A DNA stretch of 64,000 nt from Dipteris shenzhenensis (taxonomy: Eukaryota; Polypodiophyta; Polypodiopsida; Gleicheniales). Below are positions 46,220 to 56,090 of this stretch, piece after piece. The notes beneath the pieces were generated by a model, which was given only the letters and a program-made list of their open reading frames with translations, made no database searches and had not been told where the DNA came from. The first letter of the stretch is position 1. Every line of letters starts with the position of its first letter. The translations under genes and the position numbers were made by a program. The stretch lies in assembly GCA_047967505.1 (NCBI GenBank), contig CM106538.1; one strand, 5' to 3'.

Positions 46220-47638
46220 GATAAAATAAAGCAAAATCCCAAATGCTAGTGCCTCAAGAGAGAATCACACCAAATACCAGGTGCACCCAAATGTGTATGA
46301 CACAATAGAGTGAAATATCACCAAAGCTCAAAGCTCAAAGCATCAAAAGATGCATCTGACTCATGTGCATATACTATGCATCCATATGAGCAAATCTGGC
46401 CCAAAAGAAAATGCCAATAAGTGCCAAATGACTCAAGCATAAACACTGTCCACTGGCATATGCATTAATAATATCTCATCCAAGAGAGCATAGCACTATC
46501 AGTGCATCACCTGCAATGTGTCAAAGCTGTCCCTCAGCATAAAATAGCATCCATGTGCAAAGCGTCCATAAAAATAGCATCCCATAAGGCAATTTGGGCC
46601 TATCAGCACATCCAATAAGGACCGCAATGCATCCAAATGGCCTACAAATCATCCACTGCAACCAAATGCACACCACGAATGAGCACACACTACTCAAACT
46701 GCAACCAGAGTGATCTGCATAAGGTATGCTCAGGAAATCATGGTCCCACGGTAATGACCGCTACTGAAAATAGAACCTGAGATGCCTCAAAACATGGGCG
46801 CCATTGCATAATCGGACTCGGAAGAAAATTTGCAAATATCTCTCTTCTGCCAGAACTCCAAAATCCCAACCGATGAGTGAGAAATGGGAGTCAATACTTA
46901 TCCACTGCCATGTGGCATAAATCTAAGGTTTCAAAACCTTAGAATGAAAAATGCATAACAGAGAGACGAAATCAAATACACAAAGATCTATAACTCTGAA
47001 AATCCTCCACCGAATTGCGCAAGAACTGACAGGTAAGGGTTTTTGGGTGTCCGGAACGCAATGGGATAGACGGTTTTGGAAACCGTGGTCTCAATCACTG
47101 GGTCCAACACACGGACTGAAAAACGTTTTTGGAAACATAGCTGTTTGTAAACTCCACTGGAGTGCGAATGATGAGCAACATAGAAGTTTTAGGACCTCCT
47201 GAGTCCACTGGAACTGATAGATCTGCAAATGGTTGCTCCAAACTTGAGTTCCAACACCCAGGTAAAAAACGCAGGAACTGACACAGTGAGTCAGAAATCC
47301 AATGAAATGATCCCAGATTCAAGAATGAAAGTTTCCAAGCTCCTGAAGTGAAGTGGACACCAAAAGCAAGCAATAGTTGCCTCTACAAGTCAATATGGAG
47401 TCTTTGTCATCGAACAGAACAGGGAAAAGCTCAAAAAACAACTTTTTCTTTGAAACCACTTAACAGGCTCTCAAAACCACTTCGCAAAGCCAAAGTGACT
47501 TTTCCAAAGGTACCTCCAAGGTCTCTGCACACTCGGATGCAAGTAAAGTCACCCACAAAGCTTCCCACAAAGCTTCTCCTTCCTCCCACAGAGCTACTGA
47601 GCTTCCAAGCATTCACGCACGCTCAGCTAGATCACCTG
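46220..47638 (-). other. Untranslated leader of A2
   Basis: About 1.4 kb between PBS and gag ATG, without a convincing frame on the element's strand. It presumably contains packaging signals. Confidence 0.55.
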
Positions 47639-47651
47639 GGCTCTGATACCA
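47639..47651 (-). other. Primer-binding site of A2 (initiator tRNA-Met)
   Basis: TGGTATCAGAGCC on the minus strand, two bases after the LTR end. Confidence 0.94.
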
Positions 47652-47653
47652 GT

Positions 47654-47823
47654 TGAGAGTGCTCTCAACGGAAGCAAGAACGGAAGGAGAGAGAGAGAAA
47701 CAGAGAGCCACACAAGTTTTGGTGGGTGCAAAACCACCCTAATCTTCTTTTTCATTCATTTATATATGTGTTTGAGTATTGTACATAACCAGGGTAAAGG
47801 CACAGTGACCTTTAACCCCCACA
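47654..47823 (-). repeat. A2 5' LTR (170 bp)
   Basis: It is colinear with the 3' LTR except for four substitutions and one 3-bp indel in the AGAGAG stretch. Confidence 0.94.
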
Positions 47824-47829
47824 GTCTAC

Positions 47830-49322
47830 TCATAATTAAAAGTTCAATACTTACCTGAACACTCGCCATAGCCTAGGAAGGCATGCATCGTCCACATCAA
47901 GACTTCTTTGTGCAATTGAAGTCTCGTGACGAGGGAGGCTTGCTCACATCATGCAACTCGATACCTCTCCAAAGTATCTCTAGCTCATCAATCAAAGGCT
48001 CCAAATAAACATCAGGATTTTTTACTTTATGTTTCCCTAGAATTAGAAGGGATAACATAACATGTCCTTTCTTAATCGCCATAGAGGGTGGAAGATTATA
48101 ATTCACCAATATCACTGGCCATACACTGTAAGAGGTGCTTTTGAGACCAAATGGGTTCACACCATCCATACCCAATCTAAGTCTCAAGTTCCAAAGGTTC
48201 TTCCTTGAAGCTTGGCCATGTGTCTTGAATATGCTTCCATGCAAGAGTGTTTGCGGGACTTGTCCACTTGCCATCATTTGATCAATGGGAGGAATGCCAT
48301 GACATGAGCTCTGCAATGGATTTGCACTTGAACATATGTTGAATGCGAGGGATTATGGAAAAATGTTGCAGAACCCTACGAGGCACATCCAAAGTTTTGA
48401 GATCTTCTGTATATCTTGCCTCTCCACAAGTAGGACACTCTCTTGCATCCTTATGTGGTCCACGAAATAGAATGCAATCATTGACGCATGCATGGATGTG
48501 CTTGTAATCTAATCCTCCAAGAGAGGTCACATGTTGCCTTGCCATATCTCTTGAGGTCGGTAATTTATTCTCCCTTGGAAGCATTTTACACAATAGCTTG
48601 CATGTGAAGACCATAAATGAGAAAAAGCATTCGAGTAATTGACCCACTAGCATAATTCACCATGTTTGCAAAATAGACTTTAAAGCTTACTTGAGTAATG
48701 CATTCAAACTTGCATTGCTCCATCCATAGATGGTCTGCAAGTTTAGTAACTCAAGGGAGGCACGTAGAACAGAGAATGTGTACCCCTCAGATAGTGGAGT
48801 TGATGCTGCAGTAAAAAGATCATCTTGCTCCATGCCATCATCCCTACTTGAGGATTGATGGACATATAAATCCTACACCATATCATCAAACACCTCCTTC
48901 TCCATGGCCTTATGAGGTAATGGTAGAGGGCTACTATCACCATCACTCCATGCATCCGTAACGGTCCCTCCTGAAGATCCCACCTCATATCGCCGATGCT
49001 TCACCTCCTCATGACGAGCATAGGCCAACATATGTGGGTGTGGCACTGCATCCTGTATCAAATTAAAAAGGGATCATAACTCAAATACATGAACACCCAT
49101 AGGTATCTCAATCAACCTTAACTCTTTAACACTTACCATGTTTATGGTCGCATCCCATTCTCGATACTTTGAGACATGATTGAGTGCAATTTTGCGTGCA
49201 CGATACATGTTTTTTCAATGTCGATCACACATACATTTGATTTTTTGCTCCAACCACATTTTGCAATGGTGGATACAGAGGGATTCATCCTCATTGGAGC
49301 TACTTGTTGAAGATGAAGACAT
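47830..49322 (-). pseudogene. tnp2 transposase, 5' half (G2)
   Basis: On the minus strand the likely start is at 49322 (MSSSSTSSSNEDESLCIHHC). Later segments match tnp2 strongly: IYGWSNASLNALLK near 48700, then GGLDYKHIHACVNDCILFRG near 48500 with the zinc-like CPTCGEARY. IPRIQHMFKCKSIAELMSWH follows near 48330, then LRLGMDGVNPFGLKSTSYSV, VILVNYNLPPSMAIKKGHVM and VYLEPLIDELEILWRG near 47960-48140. It runs into the intron that holds A2. Several stops and frame changes are present. Together with 39338-41880 it was one transposase gene. Confidence 0.85.
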
Positions 49323-49384
49323 CCTACAGATAAACAACCCAAAAAATGTGTTCTTGCATGAGTTGTAAATGTCAAAACTATGTG

Positions 49385-50010
49385 TAGCATCTAAAAGTGC
49401 GTCTAACACCACATCTATACTGTGGAATGCATCTATAGGCACGTCTAAAACATAGTGTAGCCGTGCTGATAGATGTGCATTTAGATGCGTGTTTAGATGT
49501 GCTTTTAGACACGCAGATTGCGAGCTGATTTTCGAACCTACTTTTAGTGTGCTTGCTTTCCTTCACATACTTTTAGCGTTGCATGACTTGCTTTTCTATT
49601 AACAAACATAGCTCTAGGCATCCACACTTATCTCCAAGCACCCACACTCATCTCTAGGCTTACACAATCATCCCCAAGCATACAAGAGAAGAGGGTTTAC
49701 AAGGAAGATAAGAAAGAGAAGTAGCTTTGAAGAATGACAAGAAGCTTCCATACCTCTATCTAAGGTAAGTCTCTTGGCAGTTGGTCTTCTTTGGAAGTTG
49801 CTCTCTTTGGATTCGTCCTTTGTTGTATGCAGGGAAGAGATGTTTTTGGTACTAGTGTTGTTCTTTTTGGGGTCGGGCACATGTCCTTTTGAGTTTCTTT
49901 CAAAAAAGCATCTGTCGGAGTGCATCTATAGGTGTGTCAGACAGCGCATCTAACTTTTGGAAAAATAGACATCCGCGCTTGTAGACGTGTCTATAGATAC
50001 ACTACGATAG
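49385..50010. promoter_or_regulatory. Central divergent region of G2 with TAGACGCG-like motifs
   Basis: Motif clusters at 49385-49520 and 49915-50005 lie between the divergent tnp2 and TNPA-like genes (for example AAAAGTGCGTCTAA, TAGATGCGTG, GTAGACGTGTCTATAG). The region between them contains GTAAGT-type splice donor sequences near 49764. The same arrangement is seen in G1 at 25330-26008. It is likely the shared promoter and probably binds the element's own protein. Confidence 0.6.
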
Positions 50011-50014
50011 TTTT

Positions 50015-50103
50015 TCTTGTGTGTTCTTCCCTTTCCCCTTTCCCTTCCCCTTCCTTTTCCTTCTCTTTCCCTTTCCTTTCCCTTTCCCCTTCCCCTTCCA
50101 AGA
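50015..50103. repeat. Short polypyrimidine block
   Basis: A CCCTTTCCC-type stretch repeats several times and precedes the minisatellite. G1 lacks it, so it arose after the copies separated. Confidence 0.7.
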
Positions 50104-50230
50104 AAGGGATTGCATGAATGATGGAAATAAGTGATTGCATGAATGATGGAAAGGGATTGCATGAATGAAGAAAAGGATTGCATGAATGATGGAAAGGGAT
50201 TGCATTAGTGAGGAAATAAGGGATTGCATT
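50104..50230. repeat. Minisatellite GGGATTGCATGAATGATGGAA
   Basis: About six units of 20-27 bp built on GATTGCATGAATGATGGAAA are repeated in tandem with length variation. Confidence 0.8.
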
Positions 50231-50800
50231 CTCTTTTTCTCTCTTTTCTCCTCTCTTTCCTTCTCTTTTCTCCTCTCTTTTTCTCTCTTACCTCGTCTCT
50301 TTTTTCTCCTCTCTTTTCCTCTCTTTTCTCATCTCTTTCCTTCTCTCTTTTTCTCTCTTTTATCCTCATTTTTTCTCTCTTTTTCCTTCTCTCTTTTATC
50401 CTCTCTTTCCTTCTCTCTTTTCCTCTCTTTTCTCCTCTCTTTTTCTCCTCTTATCTCCTCTCTTTTTCTCTCTTATCTCGTCACTTTTTCTCTCTTTTTC
50501 CTTCTCTCTTTTATCCTCTCTTTTCGTCTCTTTTTTCCTCTCTTTTTCTCTCTTATCTCCTCTCTTTTTCTCTCTTTTTTCTCCTCTCTTTTCCTCTATT
50601 TTCCTCTTTCTCCTCTCTTTCCTTCTCTCTTTTTCTCTCTTTTATCCCCACTTTTTCTCTTTTCACTTTCTCTCTTATCTCCTCTCTTTTTCTCTCTTTT
50701 TTCTCCTCTCTCTCTCCTATTTCTCCTCTCTTTTTCTCTCTTTTTTCTCCTCTCTTTTCCTCTATTTTCTCGTCTCTTTCCTTCTCTCTTTTTCCCCATG
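50225..50800. repeat. Polypyrimidine tract of about 580 bp (CTCTTTTC)n
   Basis: The plus strand is almost entirely C and T, built from TTCTCTCTTTTCTCCTC-like units. It lies just upstream of the TNPA-like gene of G2 and is absent from G1. The long frames across it (Ser-Leu-Phe repeats) follow from composition and are not genes. Confidence 0.88.
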
Positions 50801-51000
50801 TGAAGCTTCAAAGCCTAACATTGAGCAAGCAGATACAGACTTTTGTCACTCTAATTCAAAGAATGCAAGAGTTTGTAAATGCTTGCTCAATGTCAGGTTG
50901 TCACTCTATTTTTTCTTTTACGTCTCGTGACGAGGGCATGTATGATGGAAAGAGGGCATGCTCGATGGTAATCTTCTTCTTTTCTTTTCTTCAATTCATC

Positions 51001-52414
51001 ATGTGGCCAGGAAGCTCTTCAGCCTCACCTAATCTTTGGGATGCCATCTTTCGGGAGTTATATAACATTTTGGGGCACCCTCCCACTCCTAGGGAGTTAT
51101 ACACATACATGACAGGTACTCTAAACACCCACCAGGAGTTGGCAGTATAGACTCCAAACCACCCCAACCCCACACCAGTTGAGATTACCCCAGTGGATTC
51201 GAGATAGCCTAGCAGGCTAGAGAGCTGAGCCCCTTCTCCCCCCTACAGTCAAGAGACCCTTCTGTGTCGTAGAGTCATCGGTGTACTCCCATGCAGTCAA
51301 GAGTAGCTTCTCCGGCTACGAGTGGCTAGCATACTCCCATGCAGTTGAGAGTCGCTTCTCTAGCTATGAGTGGCCAGCATACTAGCTCAACATTACAGGG
51401 CAACAGGCGTAGTAGCAGGGAGAGCGGTGGGGGATGCATGGCACAGTGCTTTGGGGGGGTAATGGTGGTGGGGGCAGGGATGATTCAGATGATGCAGACA
51501 TGCTAGAGGGTGATGGTACGATCTTCTATGACATCACTCAAATAGGAGGCATCTTGATGGATGCATGGGAGAAGGACATCATGGCCTTCATGTGTTCTAT
51601 AATTGCTAGCAACTATAGAGATTGCTTTATTCACTACAAAGACCAGCTAGAAAAGTTGGCTGATGAGACCCTCGCTACTGTTTGCTCTAGGTATCCCAAC
51701 CCCCCCAATGTTCAGTTCATAGATAAATGGGCCAAGTCAAAGATTATTATGATACTTGCCAATAAAAGATCTTCCCTTAAGAGGCAGGCACTAGCCGAGA
51801 TTGCCAGGAGAGAGGGAGGTCAACCACTAAGCTCACAAGCATGAGTGGAAGAAAGCAATGAAGGCAGACCCTAGTGCAAACCCCAGTCTGTAGCACGTGG
51901 AGGCACAAAGGATCCAAATGGAGCAATATGGAAACGTGCATTTTAGAGCAGGGGGTGTTGAATCATGGGAGGCCCAATTTGTAAGTATCGATCTCAAATT
52001 ATATTGTGTTTATGTGGTTTATTTGGAGGTTGTTTCTTTGTACTAACCCCTCCGCAAATTGTGTCATCTTGCAACTTGATATTGGGTAGGTACCCTACTC
52101 CTGTCGAGACAGCCTACCATTGCCACCATCGCATAGGAGATACATGGAGGCACTTCTATGATGATGGGTTGATTACTGAGGAGCAGTATATCCGGGCTAC
52201 TGGAGTGCCCCCCCAGGTATTTAAAATTAATTAAATATTGTCAATATTGTAAGTAAATATTTGATTTTTCATACATTGATACATGTTGTCCCTCGTTTAC
52301 AGGGCCCTACGGCAAGAGGAAGAAGGTGAGGAAGACAGGATCAAAGAAGGGAGCAAAGAAGGGAGTAAAGAAGGGAGCGAAGAAGGGAGCGAGGATGCGG
52401 AGAACTTAGATTAG
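51001..52414 (+). pseudogene. TNPA-like second gene of the CACTA element (G2)
   Basis: It starts MWPGSSSASPNLWDAIFREL and aligns with the G1 gene. The first TAG (51148-51150) is at the same codon as in G1. The Pro-Ser-rich region has further stops and a frame change. The core is open at 51434-51844 (FYDITQIGGILMDAWEKDIM, KRSSLKRQALAEIARREGG). The intron 1 donor GTAAGT lies at 51981, but the acceptor reads GCAA at 52071-52074 where G1 has GCAG, so splicing is broken. The exon HRIGDTWRHFYDDGLITEEQ and an acidic tail end at 52414. The probable role is binding of the subterminal motifs. Confidence 0.75.
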
Positions 52415-53077
52415 TCATAGAAGTAGTGCTAGCTACTCTTTTTTATACTTGAAGCCATTGGCTTGGCTTCATGCCTCTCTTGTATATACACTCCTCTTAT
52501 TTTTTGTACTTGAAGCAATAGGACGTGGCGTGGCTTAGCTTCATGCTATATGTACATACAAGCACTTTTTGGGCTATGAATTAATATACACTCCTTTTAT
52601 TTTTTTGGCTTTCAATTTCCTTGTGCAACGTTCTATCAATGAATGCCTTGTAAACTAAACGTTTTGGAGTTGTAATGTTTTATTCAGAATTGTAATCATC
52701 GGTTATAGACCTGCTTGAATCGTGCTAATTAAAATGCAGTTGGTTGTAAGAATTGAATTGCACAATGTGGAAATGGGATTCTTGTAACTACATAGCATAC
52801 ACAACATACACAGCATTCTGTTCAACCACACAAAATTCTGCTTTTATTTTAAAAAAAGATTCTATAGAGCATCTATAAGCACATCTATGTTCGCATCTTT
52901 CTATTTTTTTCAATTTCTATAGAGCATCTAAAAGTGTGTCTATAGGCATGTCTGTCTGTTATATAGATGCGCCTATAGACATGGTCTATAGACGTGCAAA
53001 TAGATGCACCCGTAAGTTTTTTTTAAGTTAAGGAAATGTGTCTGTGTGTGCATCTGTGGGTGCTTTGTCTTGTTGTA
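52415..53077. repeat. 3' flank, right subterminal and terminal repeats of G2
   Basis: The part after the stop matches G1 and G0 (TTGAAGC.., GTGGCTTAGCTTC, CATACACAACATACACAGC). Motifs such as TATAGACATG and TATAGACGTG cluster at 52860-53010. The terminus is GCTTTGTCTTGTTGTA. Confidence 0.8.
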
Positions 53078-53178
53078 TTCATGATGCCAAATTTAGAATC
53101 AAATTTTGATCTTAGTTGTCAATTTCAAATAGGAATAAAAAGGGTGGTGTTAGACTCATGTATGATTTTCCTTCTAGG
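53078..53178. repeat. Piece of the 280-bp repeat array left of element E
   Basis: The sequence TTCATGATGCCAAATTTAGAA and what follows matches units of the array at 56091-56820. It is cut on the left by G2 and on the right by E. Confidence 0.8.
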
Positions 53179-53506
53179 TGTTGGGGAGTGGGAGAGAAAA
53201 TATGCATCATGGCAAGAGGGGGTGAGAATACAAATGAGCCAAAGAGTGTGTGTTCTATTGACTTGAGAGGCAAGCCTCTCTTTTATAAAATGAGAGAGAG
53301 GGTGGCCTAAATCATAGGCACATCTCCTAGACCAAAGGAGATAACTCCTACATCATAGGCAGCTCCCCAAGTGGGGACCTTGTACTGCATCACCACCTGT
53401 GTCATGGTCCATAGCACTAAGCATGCTTTACTACACACACACAAACACACACACAATCACATTGGATTGCTACTAGAGCAAGCCCTTGATAATACATATC
53501 CCAATA
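53179..53506 (-). repeat. E 3' LTR (about 328 bp)
   Basis: It carries an ACACACAC microsatellite and GGGAAGCCTCTC-like text shared with the 5' LTR. The inner boundary is followed by a polypurine tract on the minus strand (CCCTTGAGGGGTGG). Confidence 0.88.
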
Positions 53507-53957
53507 TACCACCCCTCAAGGGTTTGCCACATGCTATGTCAAGGATACATCTTGTCACATAGCTTCACATGCCATCTCATGGTAGTCAAGGATAAATCTA
53601 TGGCTAGGATCTCATGCCAGCAAAGGTGCCCAAGGGTCAAGATTTACAAAATGGGATAAACTCTCCCCAAATGGCTATCTCCCTTACATGTACAAGGATT
53701 AATCTTAGGCCTTTGTGTGTCCACCTAGTTTCTCATGTCTGCGAGAGGTACCATGGAGGCAAAGACATATCACATAGCCTACATCATATGGTGACCAGAG
53801 ATGATTTACAAACACTATAAGGACTAAAACACATAACCATAACATTCTTTTTGGAGTACTACTAGAGGCAGAGAGCCTCAAAATTGACTACATGAACAAG
53901 TGATGATAAAAGTTCAAAGATGTTGGACTTTAGGAGGTCCAATCTTCATGTGTTTCT

Positions 53958-54840
53958 TCATTTGTTGATCAATGCGGCCACAAAATTTGTTACTTCATTT
54001 GCTAATGGAGTTCTTTCTTCAACCATATTTTCCTTTAATTTCTTCTTCTCATTGCAACACTTCTCAAAGTGATTGTTTTGGCCACAATAAGTGCATGGAT
54101 TGATCCGGCCATAATAAGTACATGGATTGATCCTATAGCAATCTTTTTGCATATAATTGGTCTTTCCACAATGCTTGCAGGCTTTGTACTTGCCCTTTGA
54201 TGAGAACTTCACTATAAGTGCTTGAGTTTGATCTTCTACCTTCCTTGAATTCTTCTTTCTCTCTGCTTCTTGTAAAGCACTGATGATGCTCTGTACTATT
54301 GGTTGAGGAAGATTCTTCAAAGTAGTCACAACATAGTCAAAATCCTGAGGCATACTCTTCAAGAGCACAGCCATTGCATCATCTTTAGTAACTAAAGAAT
54401 TGACTGAGGCCAATTGTGTGATCATAAGACTCCTCATAGCATTGACATGAGCTGCAACAGAGTCTCCATCCATCCTAAATTCAAATAACTTAATCTTTAA
54501 ACTCAATTTAGAGTTATGAGAACTAGTATCAAATAGTACATCTAACTTATGCCAAGCCTCAGAAGGAGATTCCAAACCTAAAATATGACGCACATAATTA
54601 TCTCCCAATCCTAATGCAATAATTGCATAGGCTTTCTCTCAGGCCTTTTAGAATCTGTTGGTGTTGTTGAAGTAGAGTCACTTTTCTTCCCTTTTCCTTT
54701 GGTTGTGGTGGATTCTCCCTCTTGTGATGACTCGTTCCTGGCTTGAATAAATCCCATAAATTCATAGGCACAAATTTAATTTTCATTTGCCAAGTATGGA
54801 ATTCTTGGCCATTGAATTTGTCTATCTTAAATGTAGCCAT
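53958..54840 (-). pseudogene. Gag of element E (frameshifted)
   Basis: It starts MATFKIDKFNGQEFHTWQMK at 54840. A disturbed stretch near 54600-54700 breaks the frame, then an open frame of 216 codons runs to 53958. It has ESPSEAWHKLDVLFDTSSH, MAVLLKSMPQDFDYVVTTLK, a first knuckle (CKHCGKTNYMQKDC), a duplicated 'INPCTYYGRINPCTYCG' and a second knuckle (CTYCGQNNHFEKCC). The duplicated segment may be a slippage event and is not present in D. Confidence 0.85.
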
Positions 54841-55755
54841 GAGAGGGCCCTTACCTTTACATTTAGGCAGTGTCTGAGCTCTCTTACAAATGGCTATAAA
54901 TCTCAACCATACAAGTGCATATTGCAAGCCATAAAATCAGAGAATCCTAGTCTTTTTGCATCAAAATACTATATATGACCTATATGGCTTTTTCTTCACA
55001 AGCTCAGTCACCTTTCTATTGACATATCTAGGTGCTTATTTCTTCTCTTTTGCTTTCACATATGAAGCATTGGAAGAGGAACAAGAGCTAGGAATTTTGA
55101 ATAAGCATTAATAACTGAAAGTTTTACTAATAACAAATCATCCTCAACACCCACATGAACTGAATTTTAACATCAAATGTCAAAAACTGCCAAACTGACT
55201 TATAGAATACTAGAGCAAATCGGAGGGCTGAATTCACACAACTAGAAGAGCTATTTAAGGGGATTTTTATGCAAAATCAAAGAATATATACCAAAGAAGA
55301 TCCGGCAGAGAACATTGGTAAAACTGTGCACTATGACATCTAGGAGAAGAGAGCCAACTCTGACTGTTGTTTTTGTGAATTCTCCTCATTCCAGCAAGCA
55401 TTTGAGCTCATATTTGAACACAATATTTGAACACAATGTAGCTTATGGTCTCACCCACCTGTGGCTAGAAGTAAGACGAATGGTTGAGGCTACAAGCAGA
55501 ATTATATGATAAGTTGTCAGGCTGTTAGCACAGGCAAAAGGGGTGAGGACTTTCTAATTCCATTAGCCTAAAGAGTCACCCCAAGGTGAAGATTATTTAG
55601 CTTAGAGGGCTTGGAAAATGGTGCAATAGAAAAGGATAATTGAGCTCTACAAGCTTTGGAGAGAAAGGGGGCAATATGAGGAAGAAGGTGGAGGGTGGCT
55701 CAAAGAAGGTGACAAGGTGGCATTTTGGAGCTAGAATGGGCTAGAGGCTTGAGGT

Positions 55756-55768
55756 GGCTCTAATACCA
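55756..55768 (-). other. Primer-binding site of E (one mismatch)
   Basis: TGGTATTAGAGCC on the minus strand, one change from the initiator tRNA-Met site. Confidence 0.88.
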
Positions 55769-55770
55769 CA

Positions 55771-56090
55771 TGTTGGGTCATGGCAAGAGGGAGTGAGAAC
55801 ACAAATTATCCAAAGAGTGTGTGTTCTATTAATTTGAGAGGGAAGCCTCTCTTTTATAGAATGAGAGAGAGGGTGGCCTAAATCATAGGCACCTCTCCTA
55901 CGTCAAAGGAGATAACTCCTACATCATAGGGACTCCTAAGCTACATTATAGGCACCTCCCCAAGTGGGGGACCTTGTATTGCATCACCACCTATGTCATG
56001 GTCCATAGTAGTAAGTGTACATCACTACACACACACACACAATCATATGATGACTACTAGAGCAAGCCCTTGATCACACATATCGCAACA
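55771..56090 (-). repeat. E 5' LTR (320 bp)
   Basis: On the plus strand it starts TGTTGGGTCATGGC and ends ATATCGCAACA. Confidence 0.9.

Larger units (their letters stand above)
41929..47823 (-). mobile_element. Ty1/copia retrotransposon A2, full length
   Basis: The LTRs are 47654-47823 (5') and 41929-42101 (3'). The flanking 5-mers are GTTTA (41924-41928) and GTCTA (47824-47828), a duplication with one later change. The LTRs differ by four substitutions and a 3-bp indel, so the insertion is older than C or D. It lies in an intron of tnp2: a GTAAGT donor lies on one side (near 47850) and a TTCAG acceptor on the other (near 41880). All copia modules are present, with two nonsense codons and two frameshifts. 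Confidence 0.95.
38976..53077. mobile_element. Complete CACTA-type DNA transposon G2 (14.1 kb with insert)
   Basis: The left terminus is CACAACAAGACAAAGCA (38976) and the right terminus is its inverse GCTTTGTCTTGTTGTA ending at 53077. A 3-bp duplication TTC flanks both sides (38973-38975 and 53078-53080), as in CACTA elements. Subterminal TAGACGCG-like motifs occur at both ends. The element encodes a tnp2 transposase on the minus strand and a TNPA-like gene on the plus strand, transcribed away from a shared central region. Copia A2 (5.9 kb) sits inside tnp2; without it the element is about 8.2 kb. Both genes are damaged, so the copy cannot be autonomous now. Confidence 0.9.
53179..56090 (-). 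mobile_element. Gag-only LTR element E (TR-GAG type), older
   Basis: The LTRs are 55771-56090 (5') and 53179-53506 (3') on the minus strand. Flanking 5-mers CTAGG (53174-53178) and CCAGG (56091-56095) are a target duplication with one change. Only gag is encoded in about 2.3 kb of internal sequence. Its gag is related to those of D and F. The LTRs have many differences, including a 20-bp insertion near 53186, so it is older than D. The 3' non-coding part shares blocks with D. Confidence 0.9.

Noticed and set aside
50224-51150. A 308-codon open frame across the polypyrimidine tract
   Set aside because: The translation is Ser-Leu-Phe low complexity produced by CT repeats, with parallel frames on the other phases; only its last part (from 51001) is real TNPA-like sequence.
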